A DNA stretch of 64,000 nucleotides, from positions 3,518,270-3,582,269 of the forward strand of contig NC_018868.3 of the NCBI RefSeq assembly GCF_000305785.2, in the 5' to 3' direction. The DNA comes from Simiduia agarivorans SA1 = DSM 21679. Its GTDB lineage: Bacteria > Pseudomonadota > Gammaproteobacteria > Pseudomonadales > Cellvibrionaceae. The notes below the pieces were generated by a model. That model saw only the letters and a list, made by a program, of their open reading frames with translations. It ran no database searches and was not told where the DNA came from. Both the position numbers and the translations under genes were made by a program. Numbering within the stretch: the stretch's first letter is position 1; every line of letters starts with the position of its first letter. Shown here in pieces: positions 57,661-64,000 of the stretch.

Positions 57661-60300
57661 CTAATCCAGCTTGGCCTGCGCGGCCACACAGCGGGTTTCC
57701 GCTTGCGCGGTCTTTTTCAGCACTTTGGTCACTGTACCGGCCAGGCCTTGCGTCTCGGCCAGCGCCAGGTAGTGGCTTTCGCCTTCCGCTTTACAATGGC
57801 GCGGCAGCAGGGCGCCGGCGAGTGTCGCCTGTAACGCCGGTTGCTGGGCATTGGTCAGCGCGTGGAAGGCAACCAGGATGTCTTGCTCCAGTTCGAGATT
57901 CAGCGCGTGCTGCTCCAACGGCATCATGCTGAACAGAATGGTGCGCAGATCTGTGTAGGCGTAGGTGGTGTCGGGATTACTCACTTCGGTCAGCCAGCGT
58001 TGCTTCACGGCTTTATCGGGCGCTTGTGATTCGGCGGCCAGGCGATTGAGTTTGCCCTTGTCCGAGCTGTCCTGCTGGCTCAGTTTTTCCAACCAGAGTT
58101 CGGCATCTTTGTGCCCGGTGCGCACCAGCATGCCGGCCAGGGTCCAACGGTCATCGGTGCCAAGTGTTTGGCCGGCCAGCAATTGGGTGGCGCGCTTCTG
58201 GTCGGCAATTCCTTTGGCATAGTCAGTCCACTGACCAAACCAGATGCGCTTGAGCGCGGGGTCGTCGGTCTGGAAGCCGGCCCAGGCCATGGCCGCCAAT
58301 TTCGCGCGATAGGCTTCCGCCTGTTCCGGGCCGAATTCGCGCACAAACGGGCGCAGGAATACGTAGCTGTATGCGCCCTGTACATTGCGCGCTACGGTAC
58401 CCAGCAGGGCCGGGTCGTTTTCTTTGGGCAGGTATTTCAGGCCCAGGTCGATGAAGCGGGTGGCGGCCAATTCGCCGTCAATCACGCTTTCCCACAGTGC
58501 GCGCCAGATCAACCCTTTTTGTACTGGATCGGTGAAGTCCGCCAGGTGGTTAGCCAGGTAGTTCACTGAGGTATCGTCGAACAGAATGCGGGCAAAGGTA
58601 TAGTCGGACGCGTTCAGTAACACGAACGCCGGGCAGTCGTAGCCGCGCACCTGTTCCTGGGCGGAGTTTTCGCCGGTGACCTGAATATCCACTAATGAGC
58701 GCGCGCCTTCGGTGCTGATCAGCAGTGCGTCCAGTTTGTGTTCGCGCAGTGCACCACTGACATTGGCGGGCGATTGATTGACCACAAAGCTGGTCACCAC
58801 GCCGTTGTCGCATTGCACGTCCGCTTTGAGCGCATTGGTGCCGGATTGTTGCAGCCACTGTTCGCTCCAGCCCGACAGATCGCGGCCGGCGGCTTCACCC
58901 AGCGTGCCCAGGAAATCATTCAGGTTGGCGTTTTTCCAGGCGTAGCGATCAAAGTGCAGCGCCAGGGCTTTCTGGAAAGTATCGGCGCCAATCAGGTGCT
59001 TCAACTGGATCAGGGTGGCGGCACCTTTGGCGTAAGTAATGCCGTCGATGGAGGCCATAACCACTTCGGTGTTGGGAATGTCCTGCACAATGGGATGCGT
59101 GGTATTCCACTGGTCTTCGGCGTAGCCCCAGCTCTTGCGGCTGGTGGAAAAGCTCTGCATTGCCTCAGTGTATTCAGTGGCTTCAGCGGTGGCGAAGTTG
59201 CCCATCAGGTCGGCAAAGCTTTCGTTCAGCCAGATGTCATCCCACCACTTCATGGTGACCAGATTGCCGAACCAATGGTGTGCCAGTTCGTGCATCACCA
59301 CCACCGCCATGCGCTGGCGGTCGGCGCGGGTTTTCTCGCGGCGGGGTTGCAGGCGTTCGGTAAAGGTGACGGCACCCACATTTTCCATGGCGCCAAACAC
59401 AAAGTCGGGCACCAGCAGCTGGTCGTACTTGCCAAAGGGGTAGGCGTATTCGAAATAGTTGTCGAAGAAATCGAAGCCCTGGCGGGTGACTTTAAACCAG
59501 TCGTCCACGTCAACGTATTGAGCATAACTCTGACGTGCGAACAGGCGCAGCGGCACGCGGAAGTCATTGTCTTCCCACACCTTGTAGGGGCCGGCGTGAA
59601 TGGAAAAAATGTAAGTGGAGAACAATTGCGTTTGCGGGAAGGTCCACAGCTTGCGGCCTTCACCGGCGTCTTCCACCGCGGATTCGCGCTTGGCGGTAAT
59701 CACTTGCCAATGGGCCGGTGCGGTAACGGTCATGCGGTAGGTGGCTTTCAGGTCGGGTTGATCGAAACCGGGGAACACCTTATTGAAGTGGTAGTCCTCA
59801 AATTGGGTGAACAGGTAGGTCTCGCCATCCTCCGCATCTTTGCTCCAGTGCAGGCCCTGACCGTCGCGACGGTAGGGGTGGGTGTAGGTGATTTCCACCT
59901 GCTGTGCCCCTTTGCGCAGGCTGGATGCCGGCAGGGTGATGAAAAAGCCGTTGTGGGGTGCGTCCACCACTGTGCCGTTGACCTTTACTTCGCTCACGGT
60001 GCCATCTACCAGGTCCAGCGTGAGTGGTGCGCTCGCATCGCTAAGGTCAAAATCAATCACTGTCCGGCCGCTGAAGGGGACATTGTCAGCGGGCAGATCC
60101 AGGTGCATCTGGTAGTGCACATTGCTCACCCGGGCCGCGCGCGAGGCGGCTTCAACGCGAGTGAGGTAGGGCGCGGCTTCGCGCGGTTCAACGCCGGGGT
60201 TGACGGTGTTCTGGCTACAGGCGCCGAGCAACAGGGCGGTGGTCAGGCCCGCCAGTAAGGGCAGGCGGCGCAATAGAGTCGATGTCATTCTGCGGTCCAT
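57661..60300 (-). CDS. M1-family aminopeptidase lipoprotein
   Basis: An 879-residue zinc metallopeptidase. The N-terminus has a lipobox LLLGACSQ with Cys28 as the lipidation site, so it should be anchored in the periplasmic face of a membrane. Gluzincin motifs are FGAMENVG (exopeptidase), MHELAHHWFGN (HExxH, about residue 336) and NESFADLMG (third zinc ligand). A C-terminal ERAP1-like helical domain occupies the last 350 residues. It trims N-terminal residues from peptides. An internal ATG at 60288 is an alternative start. It is divergent from the AraC gene with 109 bp between starts. Confidence 0.92.
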   Translation of the reverse strand: MDRRMTSTLLRRLPLLAGLTTALLLGACSQNTVNPGVEPREAAPYLTRVEAASRAARVSNVHYQMHLDLPADNVPFSGRTVIDFDLSDASAPLTLDLVDGTVSEVKVNGTVVDAPHNGFFITLPASSLRKGAQQVEITYTHPYRRDGQGLHWSKDAEDGETYLFTQFEDYHFNKVFPGFDQPDLKATYRMTVTAPAHWQVITAKRESAVEDAGEGRKLWTFPQTQLFSTYIFSIHAGPYKVWEDNDFRVPLRLFARQSYAQYVDVDDWFKVTRQGFDFFDNYFEYAYPFGKYDQLLVPDFVFGAMENVGAVTFTERLQPRREKTRADRQRMAVVVMHELAHHWFGNLVTMKWWDDIWLNESFADLMGNFATAEATEYTEAMQSFSTSRKSWGYAEDQWNTTHPIVQDIPNTEVVMASIDGITYAKGAATLIQLKHLIGADTFQKALALHFDRYAWKNANLNDFLGTLGEAAGRDLSGWSEQWLQQSGTNALKADVQCDNGVVTSFVVNQSPANVSGALREHKLDALLISTEGARSLVDIQVTGENSAQEQVRGYDCPAFVLLNASDYTFARILFDDTSVNYLANHLADFTDPVQKGLIWRALWESVIDGELAATRFIDLGLKYLPKENDPALLGTVARNVQGAYSYVFLRPFVREFGPEQAEAYRAKLAAMAWAGFQTDDPALKRIWFGQWTDYAKGIADQKRATQLLAGQTLGTDDRWTLAGMLVRTGHKDAELWLEKLSQQDSSDKGKLNRLAAESQAPDKAVKQRWLTEVSNPDTTYAYTDLRTILFSMMPLEQHALNLELEQDILVAFHALTNAQQPALQATLAGALLPRHCKAEGESHYLALAETQGLAGTVTKVLKKTAQAETRCVAAQAKLD

Positions 60301-60409
60301 GGATGGTTAATAGATTTGTTGGGTCCAATAGATAGAAACGAATAAAGTCCCCGAGCTTTCATCCCTTTTACCGCCTGAGGTATGCTTTTCGTCTCAGCAC
60401 GAGGGCATT

Positions 60410-61447
60410 ATGGCCACAATCGGAACCCACTACATCAAAAGTGCCCTGGGCGGCGCTAAGGCCCGGGGCCTGAATCCCAAAGCGTTGCTGCGCATGGCGC
60501 GCATTCCCGAACGGCCGTTGCGCGACCCGAAGGCGCGCATTCACGTGGATCTGGTGGCGAAACTGTATTTTGGTATTGCCAAGGCGCTCAATGACGAGTT
60601 CATGGGTTTTACCGAGCGCCCGATTAAGCTCGGCACTTTTGCGCTCATGGCGGACTATGTGTCCACCGCGGCCAATCTGGAAGAGCTGTTCCAGCGCGGC
60701 ATACGCTTTTATAACCAGATTACCGACGAGCTCACCATGTCGCTGGAAGTGGAAGGCGACCACGTCTACCTCACCACTGTATTCAAACGGCCGGAACTGG
60801 ATTTCGAGCACTTTTACATCGAGTACTGGCACGTGATCTGGCACCGGTTTGCCAGCTGGTTTATCGGCAAACCGATTAAGTTGGTGGGCGCTTACATTAA
60901 CTACACGCCCATCGATGCCGAAGAGTTCCGGCTGTTGTTCCGCTGCCCCACCCACCTGAAGAGCAAATACAACCGACTGGTGTTTCACCGCAGCTACCTC
61001 ACATCACCCCTGGTGAAAACCAAGCGCGAGTTGCAGGTATTCCTGCGCCGCGCGCCCATCGACATGCTCACCATCCCCGGTGAAGACACCAGCCTGACAG
61101 CGCGGATTAACCAGATGTTGCAGCCGGCACCGGGGCAGGTGCTGCTATTGCCCACGGCCAATGAGATGGCTGCACGGCTGGACATTTCCGAGCAGACATT
61201 GCGCCGGCGGTTGAGCGAAGAGGGCAAAAGTTATCAGCAAATCAAGGACAACCTGCGCGCCGACCTGGCCTGTGATCTGTTGGCCAATAAAAGCCTGGCC
61301 ATCGGCGATGTGGCGCGGCAGCTGGATTTCTCCGAGCCCCGCGCCTTTACCCGCGCCTTCCGCCAATGGCAGGGCATGACCCCGCGCGAATACCGCAACG
61401 GTTTACGCGATAAGCCCCAGTTCCACGAGGAGTTGGCGGCCCGTTAG
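60410..61447 (+). CDS. AraC-family transcriptional regulator (arabinose-binding-like N-domain)
   Basis: A 345-residue regulator of the OruR-like AraC group. The ligand domain (about 15-210) has SALGGAKARGLNPKALLRMARIPE and IEYWHVIWHRFASWFIGKPI. The two helix-turn-helix units lie in MAARLDISEQTLRRRLSEEGKSYQQIKDNLRADLACDLL and LAIGDVARQLDFSEPRAFTRAFRQWQGMTPREYRNG. It lies directly upstream of the acyl-CoA carboxylase genes, with a 363-bp AT-rich region between, and likely controls them in response to an acyl or lipid signal. It shares domain type with the AraC gene at 18344 but the sequences differ clearly. Confidence 0.9.
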   Translation: MATIGTHYIKSALGGAKARGLNPKALLRMARIPERPLRDPKARIHVDLVAKLYFGIAKALNDEFMGFTERPIKLGTFALMADYVSTAANLEELFQRGIRFYNQITDELTMSLEVEGDHVYLTTVFKRPELDFEHFYIEYWHVIWHRFASWFIGKPIKLVGAYINYTPIDAEEFRLLFRCPTHLKSKYNRLVFHRSYLTSPLVKTKRELQVFLRRAPIDMLTIPGEDTSLTARINQMLQPAPGQVLLLPTANEMAARLDISEQTLRRRLSEEGKSYQQIKDNLRADLACDLLANKSLAIGDVARQLDFSEPRAFTRAFRQWQGMTPREYRNGLRDKPQFHEELAAR

Positions 61448-61498
61448 GGCGTCAGCGTCTATGCTTAGACCCCACTACCGCGTTTTTACAGCTAAATA

Positions 61499-61553
61499 GA
61501 CAAAAACCTACATATAAAATCACCGTGGCGACTTTTTTATGTATGATTTTGTC
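61499..61553. repeat. Imperfect inverted repeat, candidate operator or small mobile remnant
   Basis: The left arm 61499-61519 (begins GACAAAAACC) and right arm 61533-61553 (ends GATTTTGTC) match at 18 of 21 positions when one is reverse-complemented, with a 13-bp spacer. It may be an AraC operator or a small palindromic element, and it lies in AT-rich DNA. Confidence 0.5.
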
Positions 61554-61722
61554 CATTATTAATATGGATATTAGTGCTTAATTATTGGCTTAAATTTGTA
61601 AATATCTATATTTATCAATGTATTACTGTCTGATTGCGTGGTTTGGTGTGTCGGATTTCAGGGTTTAAAAATAGACATCAATCGGTAATATCGCGCCATT
61701 ATTTTGTGGTGGGCTGTGTACT

Positions 61723-61761
61723 CATCGGGTCTCTCCCCGGGCATTTGCCCGGGAACCGATG
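61723..61761 (+). promoter_or_regulatory. Nested hairpin in the carboxylase leader
   Basis: The inner stem CCCGGGC (61736-61742) / GCCCGGG (61747-61753) lies within an outer CATCGG (61723-61728) / CCGATG (61756-61761). It ends 49 bp before the carboxyltransferase ATG. It could be an attenuator or a structured leader. It is not a riboswitch class I recognise. Confidence 0.4.
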
Positions 61762-61810
61762 GTCCTAAATTGCATGGTGCCATCCCGGCCAACCGGATAA
61801 AGAGGCAGAT

Positions 61811-63502
61811 ATGTCCCAAATACCTAAATCAGCGACTGAGTCAGCCCCGGTGCTGAACAACCCTTTTAATGACGCCGCCGAGGTGGAGTTTTCCGTGCCC
61901 GGGCAGGCCAGCTATGAGCCCGGTTTGTACGAGGCCAACCTGAAAAGCGGCCTGGAGCTGATCGAGCGGCCAAAGAAAGCGGCGGGCACGCGCAATATTC
62001 AGCGTCAGCATGCCAAGAAGCGCATGACCATCTGGGAGCGCTTGAGTGTGCTGACCGACGAAGAGCCAACGGTACTGTTCCAGAACTGGGGCAAAAATCT
62101 GGACGGCGCCTCGCTCGTGACCGCGATCGTGAAAATCAACGGCCGCGATGTGGCGGTGTACGGTCACGACTTTACGGTGCGGGCCGGTTCCATGGATGCC
62201 ACCAACGGCCGCAAGCTGGCGCGCCTGTTTGAGCTGGCGGGCAAGCGCCGGATTCCGCTGGTGGGTCTGAACGATTCCGCTGGCGCCTATGTGCCGGCCG
62301 GTGTGGGCGGCTTGGATGGTTACGCCGAAGCGTTTACCGCACTGCGGAAAATTTCCGGTGTGGTGCCATCGATCATGTGCATGTTCGGCTTCAATGCCGG
62401 CGGCGGCTCCTATCTGCCCCGGCAAGGCAGCTTTCTGATTCAGCCGAATGATACCTTCTTCGGACTTACCGGCCCGGGTGTGGTGAAGTCGGTGCTGGGT
62501 GAAGATGTCACGCCCGATGAGCTGGGTGGCCCGGGTGTGCATTCTCAATCGGGTGTGACCGATTTTGTGGTGCCGGACGAAGTGGCGGCATTGCGCAAGG
62601 TAAAAGAGCTGCTCAATTACCTGCCCGACAATAACAGTATGTTGGCGCCGTTCCAGCCCACGTCCGACCCGCTCGATCGCAAAACCTGGGATATCGATAT
62701 CCTGTTGAAGAAAGCTTTCAATTCGCCCTCCGGTTTCAATACACCGTTGGATGTGTCCATTATCATTCAGCAGTTGTGTGATCACGGAGACTTCCTGGAA
62801 ATCCAGCCGGATCGCGCGCGCAATACGGTGACGGCATTGGGGCGCATGGGCGGCAATGTTATTGGCTTTGTGGCCAACAATTCGGCGGTATCGTCCGGCC
62901 AGATTGATATTGCGGCGGCCTATAAGAACGCACGCTTTATCCGTTTTTGTAACCTCTACAATATTCCCGTGATTTTCATGGAAGACACCACCGGTTTCTT
63001 GCCTGGTCGCGAGCAGGAAGCGGGCGGCATTGTGCAGGCGGGACGCGCCATGCTGGATGCGATCATTGATCTGCGTACGCCGCGTTTTCTGGTGATCTTG
63101 CGCAACGCCTTTGGTGGCGCCTATGCGTCGTATAACAATTACCCTACCGGTGCCGACTTTGTGATTGCGCTGCCCTCCACCCGCGCCGCCGTGATGGGCC
63201 CTGCCGGTGTGGAGTTTGTGTACAAGCCGGAATTACAGGCCATTCGCGCGGAAGTGAAGCAGCGTCTGGCGGCAGGCGAGGATGCGGCTGCTGTCGCAGC
63301 TTGGCAGGCAGCGCAGGAACAGGCACTGAAAACCCGTTACGAACAGGAGCTCATGAGCCCCAATGAAGCCCTGAGCCTGGGGTCTATTTCCCAGATTGTC
63401 ATGCCCTCGGATTTGCGCCAGGTGTTGTGCAAAAACATGGCATTCCATTTGAGCCATTACACGCCCGAACCCTTTAACGGTGTTCAGCGCGAATTCTTCT
63501 AA
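61811..63502 (+). CDS. Acyl-CoA carboxylase carboxyltransferase subunit
   Basis: A 563-residue crotonase-fold carboxyltransferase (PccB/AccD5-like). The N-half contains [28 protein letters not shown] and [26 protein letters not shown]. The C-half contains [27 protein letters not shown] and [36 protein letters not shown], the acyl-CoA and biotin-binding oxyanion loops. It transfers CO2 from carboxybiotin to an acyl-CoA. A GAGG ribosome site supports the start. Its stop overlaps the biotin carboxylase start (TAATG), and an AraC regulator precedes it. The substrate acyl-CoA cannot be told from the motifs. Confidence 0.9.
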   Translation: MSQIPKSATESAPVLNNPFNDAAEVEFSVPGQASYEPGLYEANLKSGLELIERPKKAAGTRNIQRQHAKKRMTIWERLSVLTDEEPTVLFQNWGKNLDGASLVTAIVKINGRDVAVYGHDFTVRAGSMDATNGRKLARLFELAGKRRIPLVGLNDSAGAYVPAGVGGLDGYAEAFTALRKISGVVPSIMCMFGFNAGGGSYLPRQGSFLIQPNDTFFGLTGPGVVKSVLGEDVTPDELGGPGVHSQSGVTDFVVPDEVAALRKVKELLNYLPDNNSMLAPFQPTSDPLDRKTWDIDILLKKAFNSPSGFNTPLDVSIIIQQLCDHGDFLEIQPDRARNTVTALGRMGGNVIGFVANNSAVSSGQIDIAAAYKNARFIRFCNLYNIPVIFMEDTTGFLPGREQEAGGIVQAGRAMLDAIIDLRTPRFLVILRNAFGGAYASYNNYPTGADFVIALPSTRAAVMGPAGVEFVYKPELQAIRAEVKQRLAAGEDAAAVAAWQAAQEQALKTRYEQELMSPNEALSLGSISQIVMPSDLRQVLCKNMAFHLSHYTPEPFNGVQREFF

Positions 63503-64000
63503 TGGCCCCTGATTCTGAGAGCAAGACAGTGAACAAAGAAAACTACCTGAATAATCCTCTGATTCATCAAGATCGCATCCGCACGGGCTCCGCCTGGGTG
63601 CAGAGCTTCGATTGCAGCCACATGCGCCCGTTGATTATTTGCCGTGGCCCCATTCGCAAAGAAGCGATGGATGTGTTTGAAGAAATGGGCATTCATCATT
63701 ATGGCATTTTATTGTCGGAAAAAGACTCCATCGTGTATCAGAATGCGTTGGCGCCGGAGCTCAGAAAGCTGACCGACCCCACCCGCGTACACCGGGTACC
63801 CGATTACACCGGCGCAAATAAAGAAGAGCGCGCGGTGCGCATCCGCCAGATCATCAATATTGCCAAGACCAACGGCTACAACAGCATTTTTGCCGGCTAT
63901 GGGTTTATGTCGGAAGACGCCGAAATGGTTGAGGCCATGGAAGAGGCTGGGCTCAATTTCATTGGCCCTTGCTCTTACACGCAGAAATCTGCCGGTATGA
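63502..64000 (+). CDS. Biotin carboxylase-type protein, 5' part
   Basis: The open frame runs from ATG 63502 (TAATG overlap with the carboxyltransferase stop) to the window edge, 166 codons visible. The reading LIICRGPIRKEAMDVFEEMG and YHYGIL-like strand, followed by KTNGYNSIFAGYGFMSEDAEMVEAMEEAGLNFIGP, is the pre-ATP-grasp (BC_N) domain of biotin carboxylases. The last stretch (SEDAEMVEAMEEAGLNFIGP) corresponds to the conserved SEN-x-x-F-x-x-A-x-x-x-G-x-x-FIGP. It is somewhat divergent from the AccC consensus, so it may be one of the large fused carboxylase chains. It should carry ATP-grasp and biotin domains beyond the window. Confidence 0.82.
   Translation, partial: MAPDSESKTVNKENYLNNPLIHQDRIRTGSAWVQSFDCSHMRPLIICRGPIRKEAMDVFEEMGIHHYGILLSEKDSIVYQNALAPELRKLTDPTRVHRVPDYTGANKEERAVRIRQIINIAKTNGYNSIFAGYGFMSEDAEMVEAMEEAGLNFIGPCSYTQKSAGM

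Larger units (their letters stand above)
61448..61810. other. AT-rich regulatory region before the carboxylase operon
   Basis: This 363-bp region is markedly AT-rich over about 61490-61690 compared with flanking genes. It has a near-perfect inverted repeat at 61499-61553 and a nested GC hairpin at 61723-61761 near the gene start. No gene is visible. It probably contains the promoter and regulator sites of the downstream acyl-CoA carboxylase genes. Confidence 0.55.

Noticed and set aside
58738..60258. 506-residue open frame antisense to the M1 aminopeptidase gene
   Set aside because: It is a mirror of a well-supported gene in GC-rich DNA with no ribosome site; the His/Gly/Val-rich reading is typical of an antisense frame. 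The aminopeptidase motifs are on the other strand.
61841..62785. 314-residue open frame antisense to the carboxyltransferase gene
   Set aside because: It lies fully within the gene with clear carboxyltransferase motifs; the His- and Gln-rich composition marks it as an artefact.
1..64000. CRISPR array, tRNA, rRNA, insertion sequence, prophage or replication origin
   Set aside because: I saw no repeat-spacer array, tRNA-like fold, transposase, integrase or phage gene, and no DnaA-box cluster on reading both strands by eye.

Overview
The window is gene-dense DNA from what looks like a free-living, aerobic gammaproteobacterium, possibly a marine or soil Cellvibrionales-like lineage. Taxonomy is inference from gene content: TonB-dependent receptors, divergently arranged hmu/hut heme genes, ArsJ-type arsenic resistance, HugZ-type heme oxygenase and REP-like hairpins. 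I see no rRNA, tRNA, CRISPR array, insertion sequence or phage gene. The first gene is cut at its 5' end by the window edge and the last at its 3' end.

Layout. (1) 1-1367: end of a membrane acyltransferase gene and a DinB-fold gene. (2) 1449-8988: a self-contained heme uptake locus. tonB-exbB-exbD-hmuT-hmuU-hmuV run leftward and a heme receptor-hutX-hutZ run rightward, from a shared palindromic Fur-like operator that contains both -35 boxes. (3) 8985-15708: two orphan solute-binding proteins, a short-chain dehydrogenase, a DCC-family redox protein, a DUF3429 protein and a translationally coupled pair of photolyase/cryptochrome genes (CRY-DASH plus iron-sulfur photolyase). (4) 15859-28132: a probable catabolic island with a TonB receptor, an AraC regulator, a class I-type HMG-CoA reductase, an MFS transporter and an acyl-CoA ligase, facing a convergent acyl-CoA dehydrogenase / iron alcohol dehydrogenase / thioesterase operon with its LysR regulator. 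A CACTTGTCCG motif lies before both the receptor and the reductase. (5) 28127-38648: MgtE, a universal stress protein, Na/Pi cotransporter, beta-CASP hydrolase, S9 peptidase, a LysR / DoxX / extradiol-dioxygenase group and another orphan binding protein. (6) 38972-42667: elbB and an arsR-GAPDH-arsJ operon with a three-copy 16-bp-phased operator and two REP-like hairpins. (7) 42749-48632: GDT1-type Mn/Ca transporter, DegQ protease, two small heat-shock proteins behind a sigma-32-type promoter, a sterol-desaturase-like hydroxylase, and an ECF sigma / putative anti-sigma / PagL-like operon. (8) 48706-57393: a tightly packed eight-gene operon. It combines a FabH-like condensing enzyme, an OleD-like reductase, a lactonase-like metallo-hydrolase, an adenylate-forming enzyme, an ATP-grasp/acyltransferase fusion, a Rieske oxygenase, a cobalamin adenosyltransferase and an NAD(P)-binding protein. 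(9) 57661-64000: an M1 aminopeptidase lipoprotein, an AraC regulator and the start of an acyl-CoA carboxylase operon.

The best candidate for an undescribed system is region 8. Its enzyme set parallels, with different families, the OleA/OleD/OleC/OleB logic (condense, reduce, adenylate, hydrolyse) and adds oxygenation and peptide or amide ligation steps. Region 4 is the second candidate: a regulated, receptor-fed pathway using HMG-CoA reductase without any mevalonate kinase in the window.
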